This document shows, piece by piece, positions 14,706 through 23,595 of a DNA stretch of 45,952 nucleotides. Location: contig JAEUSF010000007.1 in the NCBI GenBank assembly GCA_016788665.1, positions 1-45,952 of the forward strand, given 5' to 3'. The translations under genes and the position numbers were made by a program. Source of the DNA: Candidatus Doudnabacteria bacterium. GTDB lineage: Bacteria; Patescibacteriota; Doudnabacteria; UBA920. The number at the start of each line of letters is the position of its first letter. Positions within the stretch are counted from its first letter, which is position 1. Below the pieces are notes generated by a model. That model saw only the letters and a program-made list of their open reading frames with translations. It made no database searches and was not told the DNA's origin.

Positions 14706-15731
14706 TTATTTAACTAGCATTCCGTCGCCAAATGAAAAGAATCGTAACTTCTTTTCAATAGCATCATTGTAAAGTTTAAGAAGCTCTTTTCTGCCCGTCA
14801 GTGCTGAGACTAGCATAAGCAGACTGCTCTCAGGTACGTGAAAATTTGTAATTAGACAGTCGGTCATTTTAAATTTATAACCAGGTGAAATAAATAAGTC
14901 TGTGCTGTTTTTAAGCTTTCTGGATTTCGCAAAAGATTCCAAAGTCCTTACGACGGTTGTTCCAACGGCTACAATTGGCTTTTTTTGCTTTTTTGCATTA
15001 ATTAAAAATTCAGCCGTTTTTTTATCAATATAATAATTTTCCAGATGAAGTTTTTGCTTTTTTAGCTGTTCTTCAGTGAGTTTGGCAAAAGTTCCTAGAT
15101 TTACGTCCAGTCTAACGTATTTTAGTTGAATGCCTTTTTTCTTAATTTCTTTTAAAAGGTTTTGAGTAAAATGAAGAGAGGCCGTGGGCGCTGCAACAGA
15201 CTCACCTTTTTTGGCAAAAATTGTTTGGTAGGCTCCCCTTCTTTGTTTTTCTGTGAGCGGTGAATCTTTCATGTAAGGAGGTAAGGGCGTGAGTCCATGC
15301 TGTAGCAGTATGGATTGTATTTTATTTTTTGAAATAGGCGTTTTAATAAAATAAACGCCGTTATGCTTTTTTTCTACCCTGAACTTATGTGAAGTATTTT
15401 CAAAAAATAATTCTTCGCCCGGATTTAAATTTTTGTTTGCAAGTATTTTTAAATATTTTTCTTCGAAACTTAAATACAGGGCATTAACTTTTCCCCCGGT
15501 TGGCTTATAAAGGTTAAATCTGGCCGGTATTACACGAGTTTGGTTAAAAACTAAAATTGCATTTGCGGGTAAGAAATTTGCCAGGTTTTTAAAAGTGCTA
15601 TAAGTAGTTATTTTAGAATTTCTGTCATATACTAAAAGCCGGGCTGCATCGCGCGGCTCGGAAGGTTTTTTAGCTATTAGCTCTTTCGGTAGGTTGTAAT
15701 TGTAGAGCTTATTTACTTGATTTATTTTCAC
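14706..15731 (-). CDS. queA: tRNA preQ1(34) S-adenosylmethionine ribosyltransferase-isomerase
   Basis: Converts preQ1 in the wobble position of certain tRNAs to epoxyqueuosine, using the ribosyl part of S-adenosylmethionine. The 341-aa protein has the family signatures EPRDAARLLVYDR, FNQTRVIPARF, SVAAPTASLHFT, VGTTVVRTLES and TNFHVPESSLLMLVSALTG, and normal length. No other queuosine gene is in the window. Its start overlaps the end of the upstream 150-aa gene by 23 bp, indicating co-translation. Confidence 0.97.
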   Translation of the reverse strand: MKINQVNKLYNYNLPKELIAKKPSEPRDAARLLVYDRNSKITTYSTFKNLANFLPANAILVFNQTRVIPARFNLYKPTGGKVNALYLSFEEKYLKILANKNLNPGEELFFENTSHKFRVEKKHNGVYFIKTPISKNKIQSILLQHGLTPLPPYMKDSPLTEKQRRGAYQTIFAKKGESVAAPTASLHFTQNLLKEIKKKGIQLKYVRLDVNLGTFAKLTEEQLKKQKLHLENYYIDKKTAEFLINAKKQKKPIVAVGTTVVRTLESFAKSRKLKNSTDLFISPGYKFKMTDCLITNFHVPESSLLMLVSALTGRKELLKLYNDAIEKKLRFFSFGDGMLVK

Positions 15732-16161
15732 CGCTTTGTAATAAAGTTAGGGCCTTTTCTAATTCTGTCAGATACTCTTGCAAAAAAAACATTTTGCTAT
15801 TTTCTTCACGAAAATTTTCGAAAATTTTCGAAAATTTTTCCGAAGTAGCATGCTGGATAATTTTTTCTAGGATTTCAAATATATTTTTTAAGGAAGTAAA
15901 AATATAAATACGAGGATTGATTTTGCGATCTGCCCCCGGGCCTGCCATATTAGCTAGATGGCCCATGGGATTATGGTCTGAGTGCGCCCATTGTTCGTTA
16001 ATATTGTTCAGCCGAAGTTGGTTAGCAGAATTTTTTGCGTAAAGGAGTAATTCTTGTATATTTTTGAGTTCTTCAGACAGCTTGTTTAAATTAGTTTCGA
16101 AACCGGCTTCTTTTGTCGTAAACTCTTGAAATAAACCAATAAATCTTTCGAAACGGGACAT
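15709..16161 (-). CDS. Helical hypothetical protein upstream of queA
   Basis: A 150-aa protein, almost wholly alpha-helical and charged, with coiled-coil character at about residues 10-50 and 100-140. No signal peptide or enzyme motif; a short loop GHLANMAGPGADRKINPRIY is the only non-helical stretch. The 3' end overlaps queA by 23 bp. It contains a run of GAAAATTTTC-type direct repeats in DNA near 15810-15840 which fall in frame. Function unknown. Confidence 0.7.
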   Translation of the reverse strand: MSRFERFIGLFQEFTTKEAGFETNLNKLSEELKNIQELLLYAKNSANQLRLNNINEQWAHSDHNPMGHLANMAGPGADRKINPRIYIFTSLKNIFEILEKIIQHATSEKFSKIFENFREENSKMFFLQEYLTELEKALTLLQSGENKSSK

Positions 16162-16201
16162 AATTTTATTCTGAATTATTTTTTACAGTTTAGCCTAATT
16201 T

Positions 16202-16235
16202 AAAACACCCGTCCATACTTTGAACGGGTGTTTTA
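16202..16235 (-). terminator. Terminator of the 35-aa gene
   Basis: Arms AAAACACCCGT and ACGGGTGTTTT; ends 3 bp from the stop codon. Confidence 0.75.
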
Positions 16236-16237
16236 AA

Positions 16238-16345
16238 TTATCTGCCGTATTCGCCAAAGCCGCTTCCAGCGGCACCAGGGTCAACCTGGGTTGAGCCAAA
16301 ACCCTGTCCCTGACCCGATTCGACTTCTGCCATATAAATAGTCAT
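16238..16345 (-). CDS. Tiny Gly-rich acidic protein, 35 aa
   Basis: A 35-codon ORF with an AAAGGAG ribosome site 8 bp before ATG and a terminator 3 bp after the stop. After the short start MTIYMAEVE the peptide is nearly all Gly, Ser, Gln and small residues (GQGQGFG, then GAAGSGFGEYGR). There is no hydrophobic signal. The composition would suit a disordered linker-like peptide, or a substrate for modification, but nothing in the sequence shows modification. It stands alone between the queA unit and the hydrolase. Confidence 0.5.
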   Translation of the reverse strand: MTIYMAEVESGQGQGFGSTQVDPGAAGSGFGEYGR

Positions 16346-16448
16346 GCGTTTTACTCCTTTGTACCTTAATTCTTAAATTTAGAGAAGGTAAGGTATTAAT
16401 GACTATTTGTACTTTACCATGCAGGGCTTAAAAATATCTGAAAAACTG

Positions 16449-17465
16449 CTAAAGATTTCTACGGAAAAAATCTACACAGTCTTGCATAAAATTGTTCCAG
16501 GTAGGAGGTGTAAATTCGTGTGGCTGATTTTCATATTCCACAAGTTCCGCTTGTTTTCCGAGTTCTTGGAGTATTTTTACGCTCCGCCTGCTCCAGTCTA
16601 TAGGCACATCTTTGTCGTTGTTACCGTGGAAATATAGCATCGGTGTTTGAATTTGACTATAAAAATTTTCGGCGGAAATATTTTTCCAAAAATCTAAGGT
16701 TTCTGTTGGCAAGCCGTATTTATTTGCAATTGCTTGGGCTATTTCAGGCCGGGACTTAGTCCATCTTTCGTAGCTTTCTTCGGCTTGACCGCTAACCGGA
16801 GCGTATAGTACCGCTGCTTTTATTAGATCCGGCTTTGTAACTAAAATATTCTGGGTTATTCCTCCTCCCATACTGTGTCCGAGCATGCCAAATTTTTCTT
16901 TACTTAGATTAGAAAAGTTGCTGTTTTTTACAGCCATAACGGCATTTATAACATCTTCTGTATAGCCGAGGCGGAAATTGTATTCTTCGTTTGGGTCCTT
17001 GTCACTTTCGGCATGGTTTCTGTAATCACTATGTAACACAGCAAAGCCATTTTTTGCCAAAAAGTCCTGCTCGCGTCTAAGTCCCCTGCCGTTTGTGTAT
17101 ACGGAGGTGTCAATATAGCCATGGTTCAAAAATAGAACAGGCCATCCGTCTTTTGGAGGGGTGCCTTTGGGAATGTTTAGAATTCCAGAAATTAGCAGGC
17201 TTCCGCTCTGGTAAGTAATATAGCGTCTTGTGTAGCTGGTTGTTTCCGCTAGCGTTTTACCTAAGGTTAGACTGTTACCGTTTAATTCCTTACCTGCTAA
17301 AGTTTGCAGAGACGTTTCGTCGAAATTTTTTGGCACAGCTGGCTCGTCAGATATAGTTGAATTAATATTTGTATTTTGAATTGAGCCGGGTTTCTGACTT
17401 GCTAGGTTAGAACAGCTAGCGCCAATCAAAAACAACGCTAAAATAAGATAGGTGCTTTTATTCAT
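16449..17465 (-). CDS. Secreted or lipid-anchored alpha/beta hydrolase
   Basis: A 338-aa serine hydrolase of the dienelactone hydrolase / prolyl-oligopeptidase group. N-terminal hydrophobic signal (residues 4-18) ends in GASCSN, a weak lipobox with Cys19, so a lipoprotein is possible. The catalytic triad can be read: Ser in GHSMGGG, Asp in HGNNDKDVP and His in NQPHEF near the C-terminus. The oxyanion region is LFLNHGYID. The substrate, ester or peptide, is unknown. It stands alone with 57 bp to the next gene upstream. Confidence 0.9.
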   Translation of the reverse strand: MNKSTYLILALFLIGASCSNLASQKPGSIQNTNINSTISDEPAVPKNFDETSLQTLAGKELNGNSLTLGKTLAETTSYTRRYITYQSGSLLISGILNIPKGTPPKDGWPVLFLNHGYIDTSVYTNGRGLRREQDFLAKNGFAVLHSDYRNHAESDKDPNEEYNFRLGYTEDVINAVMAVKNSNFSNLSKEKFGMLGHSMGGGITQNILVTKPDLIKAAVLYAPVSGQAEESYERWTKSRPEIAQAIANKYGLPTETLDFWKNISAENFYSQIQTPMLYFHGNNDKDVPIDWSRRSVKILQELGKQAELVEYENQPHEFTPPTWNNFMQDCVDFFRRNL

Positions 17466-17522
17466 AACTCAATTTTATAAATAGATAGTTAAAAATAAAT
17501 TAGCGCAATAAAACACAGTTGT

Positions 17523-18695
17523 TTAAAAGTAGGTTTTGCCCTTTAGTTCATCTGGCAGGTAGTCTTCAGTTTCAGGATACATTTCGTAAGATTTTCCATA
17601 ACCTAAATCTTTTAGGAGTTTTGTCGGGGCATTTCGTAAATATAGGGGTATTGGTAGATTGCCGTAAGTTTTTGCATCATCCAAGGCTTTGAAGTATGCG
17701 TCGTATGAGGATCTGTCTTTTTTGCATTGGCTTAGGTAGCATGTTCCATGAGCCAGGTTTATTGCGCATTCTGGGTAACCAATTTTTTGACAAGCTTCAA
17801 AAACTGCGTTAGTAACCACCAAAGCGGTGGGCTGTGCCAGGCCTATGTCTTCGCTGGCAAATATTACCATTCTTCTTGCAATAAAAAGAGGGTCCTCGCC
17901 AGATTCTAGCATTCGAGCTAAATAATATAGTGCCGCATTAGTATTGCTTGCCCTCATGGATTTTATGAAGGCGGAGATTGTGTTGTAGTGTTCTTCTCCG
18001 TTTTTATCGTAGCGCAAAGTTTTGGACTGAAAAGTATTTTTCAGGGTTTCGGTCGTAACTTTTCCGTGCAGACTAAATGTGTTGTCTAAAAGAGTTAATG
18101 CCTGGCGGGCATCGCCGCCTGACATTTGAACGATTAAGTCCACGGCATCGGTAACTACCGAGGACGGCTCTCTGCTATTTTGGAGAGGATCGTTCTTTGC
18201 AAAACTAAGAGCTGTTGTAATTATCTGTTTCATTTCCTCGGGCGTTAGCTCGTTTAAGACAAATACACGGCAGCGGGAAATAAGAGCTGGTATTATTTCA
18301 AAAGACGGGTTTTCTGTGGTGGCTCCAATTATGTAGAGCTTTCCGTTTTCTACGTGTGGAAGTAAAAAATCTTGCTGAGCTTTGTTGAAGCGGTGGATTT
18401 CATCTAAGAACAAAATTTTAGGTTGGCCAAGCATTGAGGGTTTATCCACAATTTTCCTTATATCCTCTTTACCTGCGCTGACGGCGGAGAGCTCGTGGTA
18501 TTCAGCGTTAACGGCTTTTGCATAAATCCGGGCTAAGGTGGTTTTGCCTACCCCTGGTGGTCCCCACAGAATAAAGCTAAATAAATGTTTTTGCCCAATA
18601 GCAAGATTTAAAGGCTTTCCGGGCCCTACTAAATGGGCTTGCCCGACATAAGCGTTTAAAGTTGTGGGCCTAAGTTTGCTCGCGAGAGGTTCCAT
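17523..18695 (-). CDS. rarA: Replication-associated recombination protein A (AAA+ ATPase)
   Basis: Clamp-loader-like AAA+ ATPase that acts at stalled replication forks. The 390-aa protein has Walker A GPPGVGKT (45-52), Walker B with DEIHRFN, sensor 1 in GATTENPSF, and the C-terminal tetramer domain with DPLFIARRMVIFASEDIG, a RarA/MgsA hallmark. Length slightly shorter than the E. coli protein. Confidence 0.95.
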   Translation of the reverse strand: MEPLASKLRPTTLNAYVGQAHLVGPGKPLNLAIGQKHLFSFILWGPPGVGKTTLARIYAKAVNAEYHELSAVSAGKEDIRKIVDKPSMLGQPKILFLDEIHRFNKAQQDFLLPHVENGKLYIIGATTENPSFEIIPALISRCRVFVLNELTPEEMKQIITTALSFAKNDPLQNSREPSSVVTDAVDLIVQMSGGDARQALTLLDNTFSLHGKVTTETLKNTFQSKTLRYDKNGEEHYNTISAFIKSMRASNTNAALYYLARMLESGEDPLFIARRMVIFASEDIGLAQPTALVVTNAVFEACQKIGYPECAINLAHGTCYLSQCKKDRSSYDAYFKALDDAKTYGNLPIPLYLRNAPTKLLKDLGYGKSYEMYPETEDYLPDELKGKTYF

Positions 18696-18771
18696 AAAAA
18701 GATTGAGTTTGTATATAGTATACGAATGTATACCTTATAAAAATATCATTTTAATAACCTGTAGTCAATTC

Positions 18772-18800
18772 ATAAAAAATACCGCTTAATTTATAGCGGT
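18772..18800 (-). terminator. Terminator after the ABC-F gene
   Basis: Arms ACCGC and GCGGT around an AT-rich loop, followed on the minus strand by ATTTTTT. Confidence 0.6.
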
Positions 18801-18831
18801 AAAATTTACTATTTTGAAAATAAAATATTGT

Positions 18832-20298
18832 TTATTTAAGTTTAGAAAGATCTAATATTTGGTCAATGCGTACCTGGCTGACGAAATCAGGAATGTGGCT
18901 GACCATAACTATTGCGCCTTCGTAGTCGCTTAAAGCTTGGGCAATAATTGGTAGGTGTCTGAAGTTTATATGGTTAGTGGGCTCGTCTAAAATTAAAAGA
19001 CCCGGCTTCATTAAGACCAGCTGGCAAAAAGCTAAAAGTCCCTTCTGACCTTCAGATAATACTTCTATTTTTTGGTCTAGCAGCCTTCCGTCTAGTAAAA
19101 AGCCCGCTGCTGTAGAGCGTAATAGGTGTTCGTCTCGTTTTTCCATAACCTCTGCTAAAGCATCGAAGGCTTTTTGGTTAAAGTCGAGCCCTGAAAAATC
19201 TTGTCGATAAAAACCCACTCTAACTTCGTCGGAAATTTTTGCCCCTTCCGCTTGGCCACTGGCCAAAGCATTTAGGAACGAACTTTTTCCTATGCCGTTT
19301 GGACCCGCTACTAAAACGTGTATGTTTTTCCTAACTGTGAACTCCAGTTCGTGTTTGACAGGTTCGTGGTTTAAAAAAGTGTGAATTGACGTAAGGTTTA
19401 AAATTTTGCCGTCAAAAAATGAACCAAATTCTTGGCAAGGAATATTAAATTCGCGAATGGTTTTGTCTTCTTGTCTTACTTCCACAATCCCCTCTTCTGC
19501 TTCTTCCGCCGCTTCGCGCATGCGTTTGGCAACAGCGCGCAGTTTTCCGCCTTTGTGTGCAAAGACTTCCGCTTGGGAGCGTTTTTCTTTTATTTGGGTT
19601 TGCATGCGGGCGTTTTGCAAATTTTCTCTTTCTATGCGATTTTTTATTTCTTCTACCACGTCGTAGTAGTTACCGGCGTACTGTTCAATTTTGTGAGTAT
19701 GGACATCGAGGTATAAAACTCCGTCGGTAAAAGCGTTTAAAAAGTCTGCATCGTGCGAAATGACTAGGCAGGTTTTTTCGTACAGCATTAAAAAACCGGT
19801 TAAGTGTTCTATCCCCGCTTGGTCTAAATTGTTGGTTGGTTCGTCTAAAAGTAAAATGTCGGGGTTTTGTATTAGCGCGTGGGCTAGTAAGAGTCTCGCC
19901 TGTTGGCCACCCGAAAAAGCTTTGACCTGTTTGTCTAAAGGCACTTTTAAATTTACAACTTCAAAAATATCGGCAATCAGTTTGTCCAGATTATATTTTA
20001 TTTCAGTAAATGCAGTGGCAAAGTATTCTCTCACTGTCATTTCCATAAACTCTTTGGGCATAACTTGCCTGGCTATGGCTATGCTAGCATCTTTGGGGGT
20101 TATGTGTATTTCTCCATCTGTGGGTTGTCTTTCTTTCAATATTAGGGAAAATAAAGTAGATTTTCCCGCCCCGTTTTGTCCCATGAGTGCAAATTTTGAA
20201 CCCGCGCGCATAGAAAAACTAGCCTCGTCCAAAGTTTGTTTGTCGTGGCTATATTCAAAATTTACTTTACTGAATCTTAAAATTACGTTGTCTGCCAT
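18832..20298 (-). CDS. ABC-F family ATPase
   Basis: A 488-aa protein with two ABC ATPase domains and no membrane segment, as in ABC-F translation factors that bind the ribosomal E site. First domain: Walker A GQNGAGKST (39-47), signature FSGGQQARLLLAHAL, Walker B LLLDEPTN. Linker of charged helix (about 225-265). Second domain: GPNGIGKSS, signature LSEGQKGLLAF, LILDEPTN. The second signature has E for the usual G. Whether it gives antibiotic resistance or is a housekeeping EttA/YbiT-like factor cannot be told. Confidence 0.93.
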   Translation of the reverse strand: MADNVILRFSKVNFEYSHDKQTLDEASFSMRAGSKFALMGQNGAGKSTLFSLILKERQPTDGEIHITPKDASIAIARQVMPKEFMEMTVREYFATAFTEIKYNLDKLIADIFEVVNLKVPLDKQVKAFSGGQQARLLLAHALIQNPDILLLDEPTNNLDQAGIEHLTGFLMLYEKTCLVISHDADFLNAFTDGVLYLDVHTHKIEQYAGNYYDVVEEIKNRIERENLQNARMQTQIKEKRSQAEVFAHKGGKLRAVAKRMREAAEEAEEGIVEVRQEDKTIREFNIPCQEFGSFFDGKILNLTSIHTFLNHEPVKHELEFTVRKNIHVLVAGPNGIGKSSFLNALASGQAEGAKISDEVRVGFYRQDFSGLDFNQKAFDALAEVMEKRDEHLLRSTAAGFLLDGRLLDQKIEVLSEGQKGLLAFCQLVLMKPGLLILDEPTNHINFRHLPIIAQALSDYEGAIVMVSHIPDFVSQVRIDQILDLSKLK

Positions 20299-20375
20299 AT
20301 ATGTTTACAATACTGTCAATTATACTTTAAAATTTTATCTAAATCAAGGGGCTTTAGGTCTAAACATATAAAAGT

Positions 20376-20416
20376 AGAGGACGGTCCTCTGCTGTGGCAG
20401 TGGACCGTCCTCTTTA
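20376..20416 (-). terminator. Strong hairpin after the prepilin gene
   Basis: Perfect 12-nt arms AGAGGACGGTCC and GGACCGTCCTCT with a 14-nt loop; short T run on the minus side. Confidence 0.7.
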
Positions 20417-20436
20417 ATTTATAGCTTGGTTTTATT

Positions 20437-20958
20437 CTACTTTACTCCCGAAGGTGAGGCGAAGCGTATTCCAGCTGGCCAACTCTCGGTGCCTTTGCCC
20501 AAACAAAAGGTTAGGGTATAGTTGGAACCGTCCAATGCGGATTCGTACCAATATTCGTTTCCTCCCCCGCCACTGCCGGCACAATTGCCGTCTGGCGGAG
20601 TGGGCGAAACTGGAACCATAGGTATGTAACTGGGTATCATGGGTTCCGCAGATGAATTAAAAGCTCCAGGGTCAGAAAGTTTGCCTCCTCCAGCCGCAGC
20701 TGATACTGTGCCAGTCGGGTAGCTGCCATTTTGTATGTAATATTGGTCAAATGCGGTAATAAGCTGGCGGATATCTCCTGTGCGTTTAGCGTCGCGTCCC
20801 TTTATTCGAGCTTGGTTTACAGCAACCGAAACAACGCCGGCTAATGCTCCGATAATGGCAATAACCACTAAAAGTTCTAACAGAGTAAACCCGCTTTCTT
20901 TGTTTTGTTCTTTATCTTTTATCTTTTGGTGGAGAAAATAAAGTTTTTTATTTTGCAT
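20437..20958 (-). CDS. Type IV prepilin / pseudopilin
   Basis: A 173-aa prepilin. After a 22-residue charged leader comes the class III signal: SG followed by FTLLELLVVIAIIG, with Glu at mature position 5, cut and methylated by prepilin peptidase. The conserved RDAKRTGDIRQL helix and YYIQNGSYP follow, as in many candidate-phyla pilins. The C-terminal half is a globular domain rich in Gly, Ser and Pro with two Cys that may form a disulfide. No assembly ATPase or peptidase gene is nearby. Confidence 0.92.
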   Translation of the reverse strand: MQNKKLYFLHQKIKDKEQNKESGFTLLELLVVIAIIGALAGVVSVAVNQARIKGRDAKRTGDIRQLITAFDQYYIQNGSYPTGTVSAAAGGGKLSDPGAFNSSAEPMIPSYIPMVPVSPTPPDGNCAGSGGGGNEYWYESALDGSNYTLTFCLGKGTESWPAGIRFASPSGVK

Positions 20959-21037
20959 TTTTATTTTCAGAAATTATTTTATTTATTATATCACATTCAC
21001 AAGGAGAATCCATGTATAGTGAGTCTGATAATAATTT

Positions 21038-22789
21038 TTAAGCGAAACTTCCAGCTTGAATGCCCCAAAGTTTCTGGTAAATACCTTTTTTTGCTTTTAG
21101 GAGTTCGGAGTGTTTTCCCTGTTCGGCGATACGACCATTTTCAACAACAACTATTCTGTCCATTTGCATTATGGTAGAGAGTCTGTGGGCAACTACAATA
21201 ACTGTTTTATCTTGCATTAAATTCTTTAAAGCTTGTTGGATATACATTTCACTTTCACTATCTAAAGAAGAAGTTGCTTCGTCCAAAACCAATACCGGTG
21301 CATTTTTGAGTATCGCCCTAGCAATAGCTACCCTCTGTCTTTCTCCGCCCGAAAGTTTTATTCCCCTTTCGCCCACCAGAGTAGAATATCCGTTTTTGAG
21401 TTTGGAAATAAATTCATGGGCGTAAGACTTCTCAGCGGCTGCGAAAACCTCTTTATCTGTAGCGTCAGGTTTGCCATACCTAATGTTTTCCATAAGACTT
21501 CTGTGAAAAAGTATGGGCTCTTGGGGTACCAGAGAAATATTTTGTCGTAAAGAATCTTGGGTTACCGAATTAATATTTTGCCCGTCAACTGAAATTTCTC
21601 CGCCTTGTATGTCGTAAAATCTGAACAAAAGCTTGATCAATGTGGTTTTTCCTCCCCCGGAAGGACCTACTAGAGCAATTTTTTCTTTGGGTAATATTTT
21701 AAAATTAAAGTTGTTAAGTATAGGTCTTCCGTCTTTGTAGCCAAAGGTGACGTTGTTAAAATTTATTTGGCCTGCGCTTTTTTTCATGTAAGCGGCGTTA
21801 GGCGCGTCTTTAATATCATGCTCTTTTTCAAGTATTTCGGTCATTTCATTTGCGTCTGCTATTGCCTCGTATAGGTTTCTTATGTTTTTTCCCATACCCC
21901 AGAATTTGTCGAACAGCCTTAAAAAGTAGCTTTGTATTAGAGCTATAGTGCCTACGGTTATTGCGTTTTGTTGCCAGAGTGAAACAGCGTAATACATTAC
22001 AGCAAGTTCTAAGGTTATCATTGACACTGACTGAAAAATTTCGCTGACAGTGGCTAAGTCCCAGCTTTTTCTACGGATTCTAAAATGTGAGTTCGAGACT
22101 TTTATAAACTCTTTATCTTCTAGGTTATAAGCCGAAAAAGTTTTAATGTTAGTGTTGTTGGTGACGCTGTCGGCAAGCTGGGCCGTGACTTTACTGTCAG
22201 CTTCAGCTCGTTTAATGTCATATGGTAGCTTGTAGAGCGCGAAAAAATAACTAAAAGCAATATATATAACTGCCCAAATACTTACAATTATGGCGACATT
22301 TTTATTTTGCGTGAACAGTATGGTCAGTATAATTAGCATTTCTAGAATGGTGCGTCCAAGTTCAAAACATAGTTGGTCGGAGACCTGCTCAAAAGATTTT
22401 TCATAACGCTTGACTTTGGTAACCAAGCCGCCTACGAAACTATTGGAAAAAAAATCGTAAGAATGTTTTTGTAGGTATTTAAAGCAGCTCTGGCTTAAGT
22501 CGGCCATTACTCTTGGTTGGAAATAGTTGTTGGTGAATTGGAATATCCGGGCAATTACAATGCGGATTATAGAAACAAAGAAAATTGCTTTAACTATAGA
22601 AATTAAAGGCGCTGCTTCTCTGGCCTGGGAAGAGGCGGCTAGGTCTATAAGTTTTTTGTAGAGTAATGGTAGATAATTTTGTAAAATAATATGTCCCAAT
22701 ACGCCTAAGATAATTACAAAAACATGCCAGGGATACCTTCTGGCATGTTGCCAAAAAATTTGTAGAGTTTTGGTGGTTAGCGATTTCAT
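21038..22789 (-). CDS. ABC exporter, fused membrane and ATPase domains
   Basis: A 583-aa half-transporter of the MsbA/LmrA type: six membrane helices (residues about 20-310), then the ATPase domain with Walker A GPSGGGKTT, signature LSGGERQRVAIARAIL, Walker B VLVLDEATSS and H-loop AHRLST. Acts as a homodimer or with a partner; substrate unknown (lipid, drug or peptide). Its start codon overlaps the stop of the upstream gene in ATGA, showing translational coupling. Confidence 0.94.
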   Translation of the reverse strand: MKSLTTKTLQIFWQHARRYPWHVFVIILGVLGHIILQNYLPLLYKKLIDLAASSQAREAAPLISIVKAIFFVSIIRIVIARIFQFTNNYFQPRVMADLSQSCFKYLQKHSYDFFSNSFVGGLVTKVKRYEKSFEQVSDQLCFELGRTILEMLIILTILFTQNKNVAIIVSIWAVIYIAFSYFFALYKLPYDIKRAEADSKVTAQLADSVTNNTNIKTFSAYNLEDKEFIKVSNSHFRIRRKSWDLATVSEIFQSVSMITLELAVMYYAVSLWQQNAITVGTIALIQSYFLRLFDKFWGMGKNIRNLYEAIADANEMTEILEKEHDIKDAPNAAYMKKSAGQINFNNVTFGYKDGRPILNNFNFKILPKEKIALVGPSGGGKTTLIKLLFRFYDIQGGEISVDGQNINSVTQDSLRQNISLVPQEPILFHRSLMENIRYGKPDATDKEVFAAAEKSYAHEFISKLKNGYSTLVGERGIKLSGGERQRVAIARAILKNAPVLVLDEATSSLDSESEMYIQQALKNLMQDKTVIVVAHRLSTIMQMDRIVVVENGRIAEQGKHSELLKAKKGIYQKLWGIQAGSFA

Positions 22790-23439
22790 TCGTGAGGTCT
22801 TTTAAATTGAATATTAGGTTTATTTCCTGGGCTTATTTTTTTTGCCGTTTCGTAAATTGTTTGCATGCTATCTTCCGCTACAACAAAAGTTAAGGAATTA
22901 AAACCTGCCTTAATAGTTTTTTCTATAAGATTGCTTTCGGCTACTTTTTTTAAAAATTCTTCTTCGCTTATAGAGCCTAATTCGTAGGCTTCTTTGGCAG
23001 CGAGTATCGCCTGTCTGGTTTTTGGGTGTTCTATTACAGAAGTCAGTTTCCAGCCTACAGGAAAGTTTTCGGCAATTAGTTTTAGAATCTGTTCGTAAAC
23101 GCCTTTGCCTAAAAGTTCCGGGTCGGTAAATTTGGCGTAGTTTATGTTTATTTCTTCAGTGTCAGTATATGTTTCCAGCTCGACATAATTTTGCGGAATT
23201 AGGTCTTTTTCGGAATATGGTCCCTTTGGATCGTAATTTTCAAATTCAATAACCCAAGCAGCCCGGTCGCTTTTTGGTATGCTGTTTTTATTTATTGTAA
23301 AACTTGTGTTTTCCTGCCTTATTTTAAGTTTTATTATTTTTCCCTTGCTGTTTTTTAGCATAGCTCCTCTGAAAGATTCGAAAAAATTATGTAGAGCAGG
23401 ATTTTCTTGACCTTGCCTTGCCTCGAAGCGTGTTTCCAT
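22786..23439 (-). CDS. Hypothetical protein coupled to the ABC exporter
   Basis: A 217-aa soluble protein. The middle part (DPELLGKGVYEQILKLIAENFP) resembles the cofactor-binding turn and helix of GNAT acetyltransferases, but the similarity is weak and I do not claim the family. The rest is charged mixed alpha/beta without signal peptide or Cys. The ATGA overlap with the exporter gene suggests the two work together. Ends in TGA, in keeping with the standard code. Confidence 0.75.
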   Translation of the reverse strand: METRFEARQGQENPALHNFFESFRGAMLKNSKGKIIKLKIRQENTSFTINKNSIPKSDRAAWVIEFENYDPKGPYSEKDLIPQNYVELETYTDTEEININYAKFTDPELLGKGVYEQILKLIAENFPVGWKLTSVIEHPKTRQAILAAKEAYELGSISEEEFLKKVAESNLIEKTIKAGFNSLTFVVAEDSMQTIYETAKKISPGNKPNIQFKRPHE

Positions 23440-23595
23440 ATAAATATGTATTAATACAGCTTTATAAGTATAGCAGAATTTTTTTGTTAGTAATTTTGAA
23501 ACCGGGAACCATTAAAAAGAACGAATCGGCCCTTAAAATTGACAATGTTACCATGTTATGAGAACATCAGTCTATTCTTTGTCCTAAGGAGGCCG

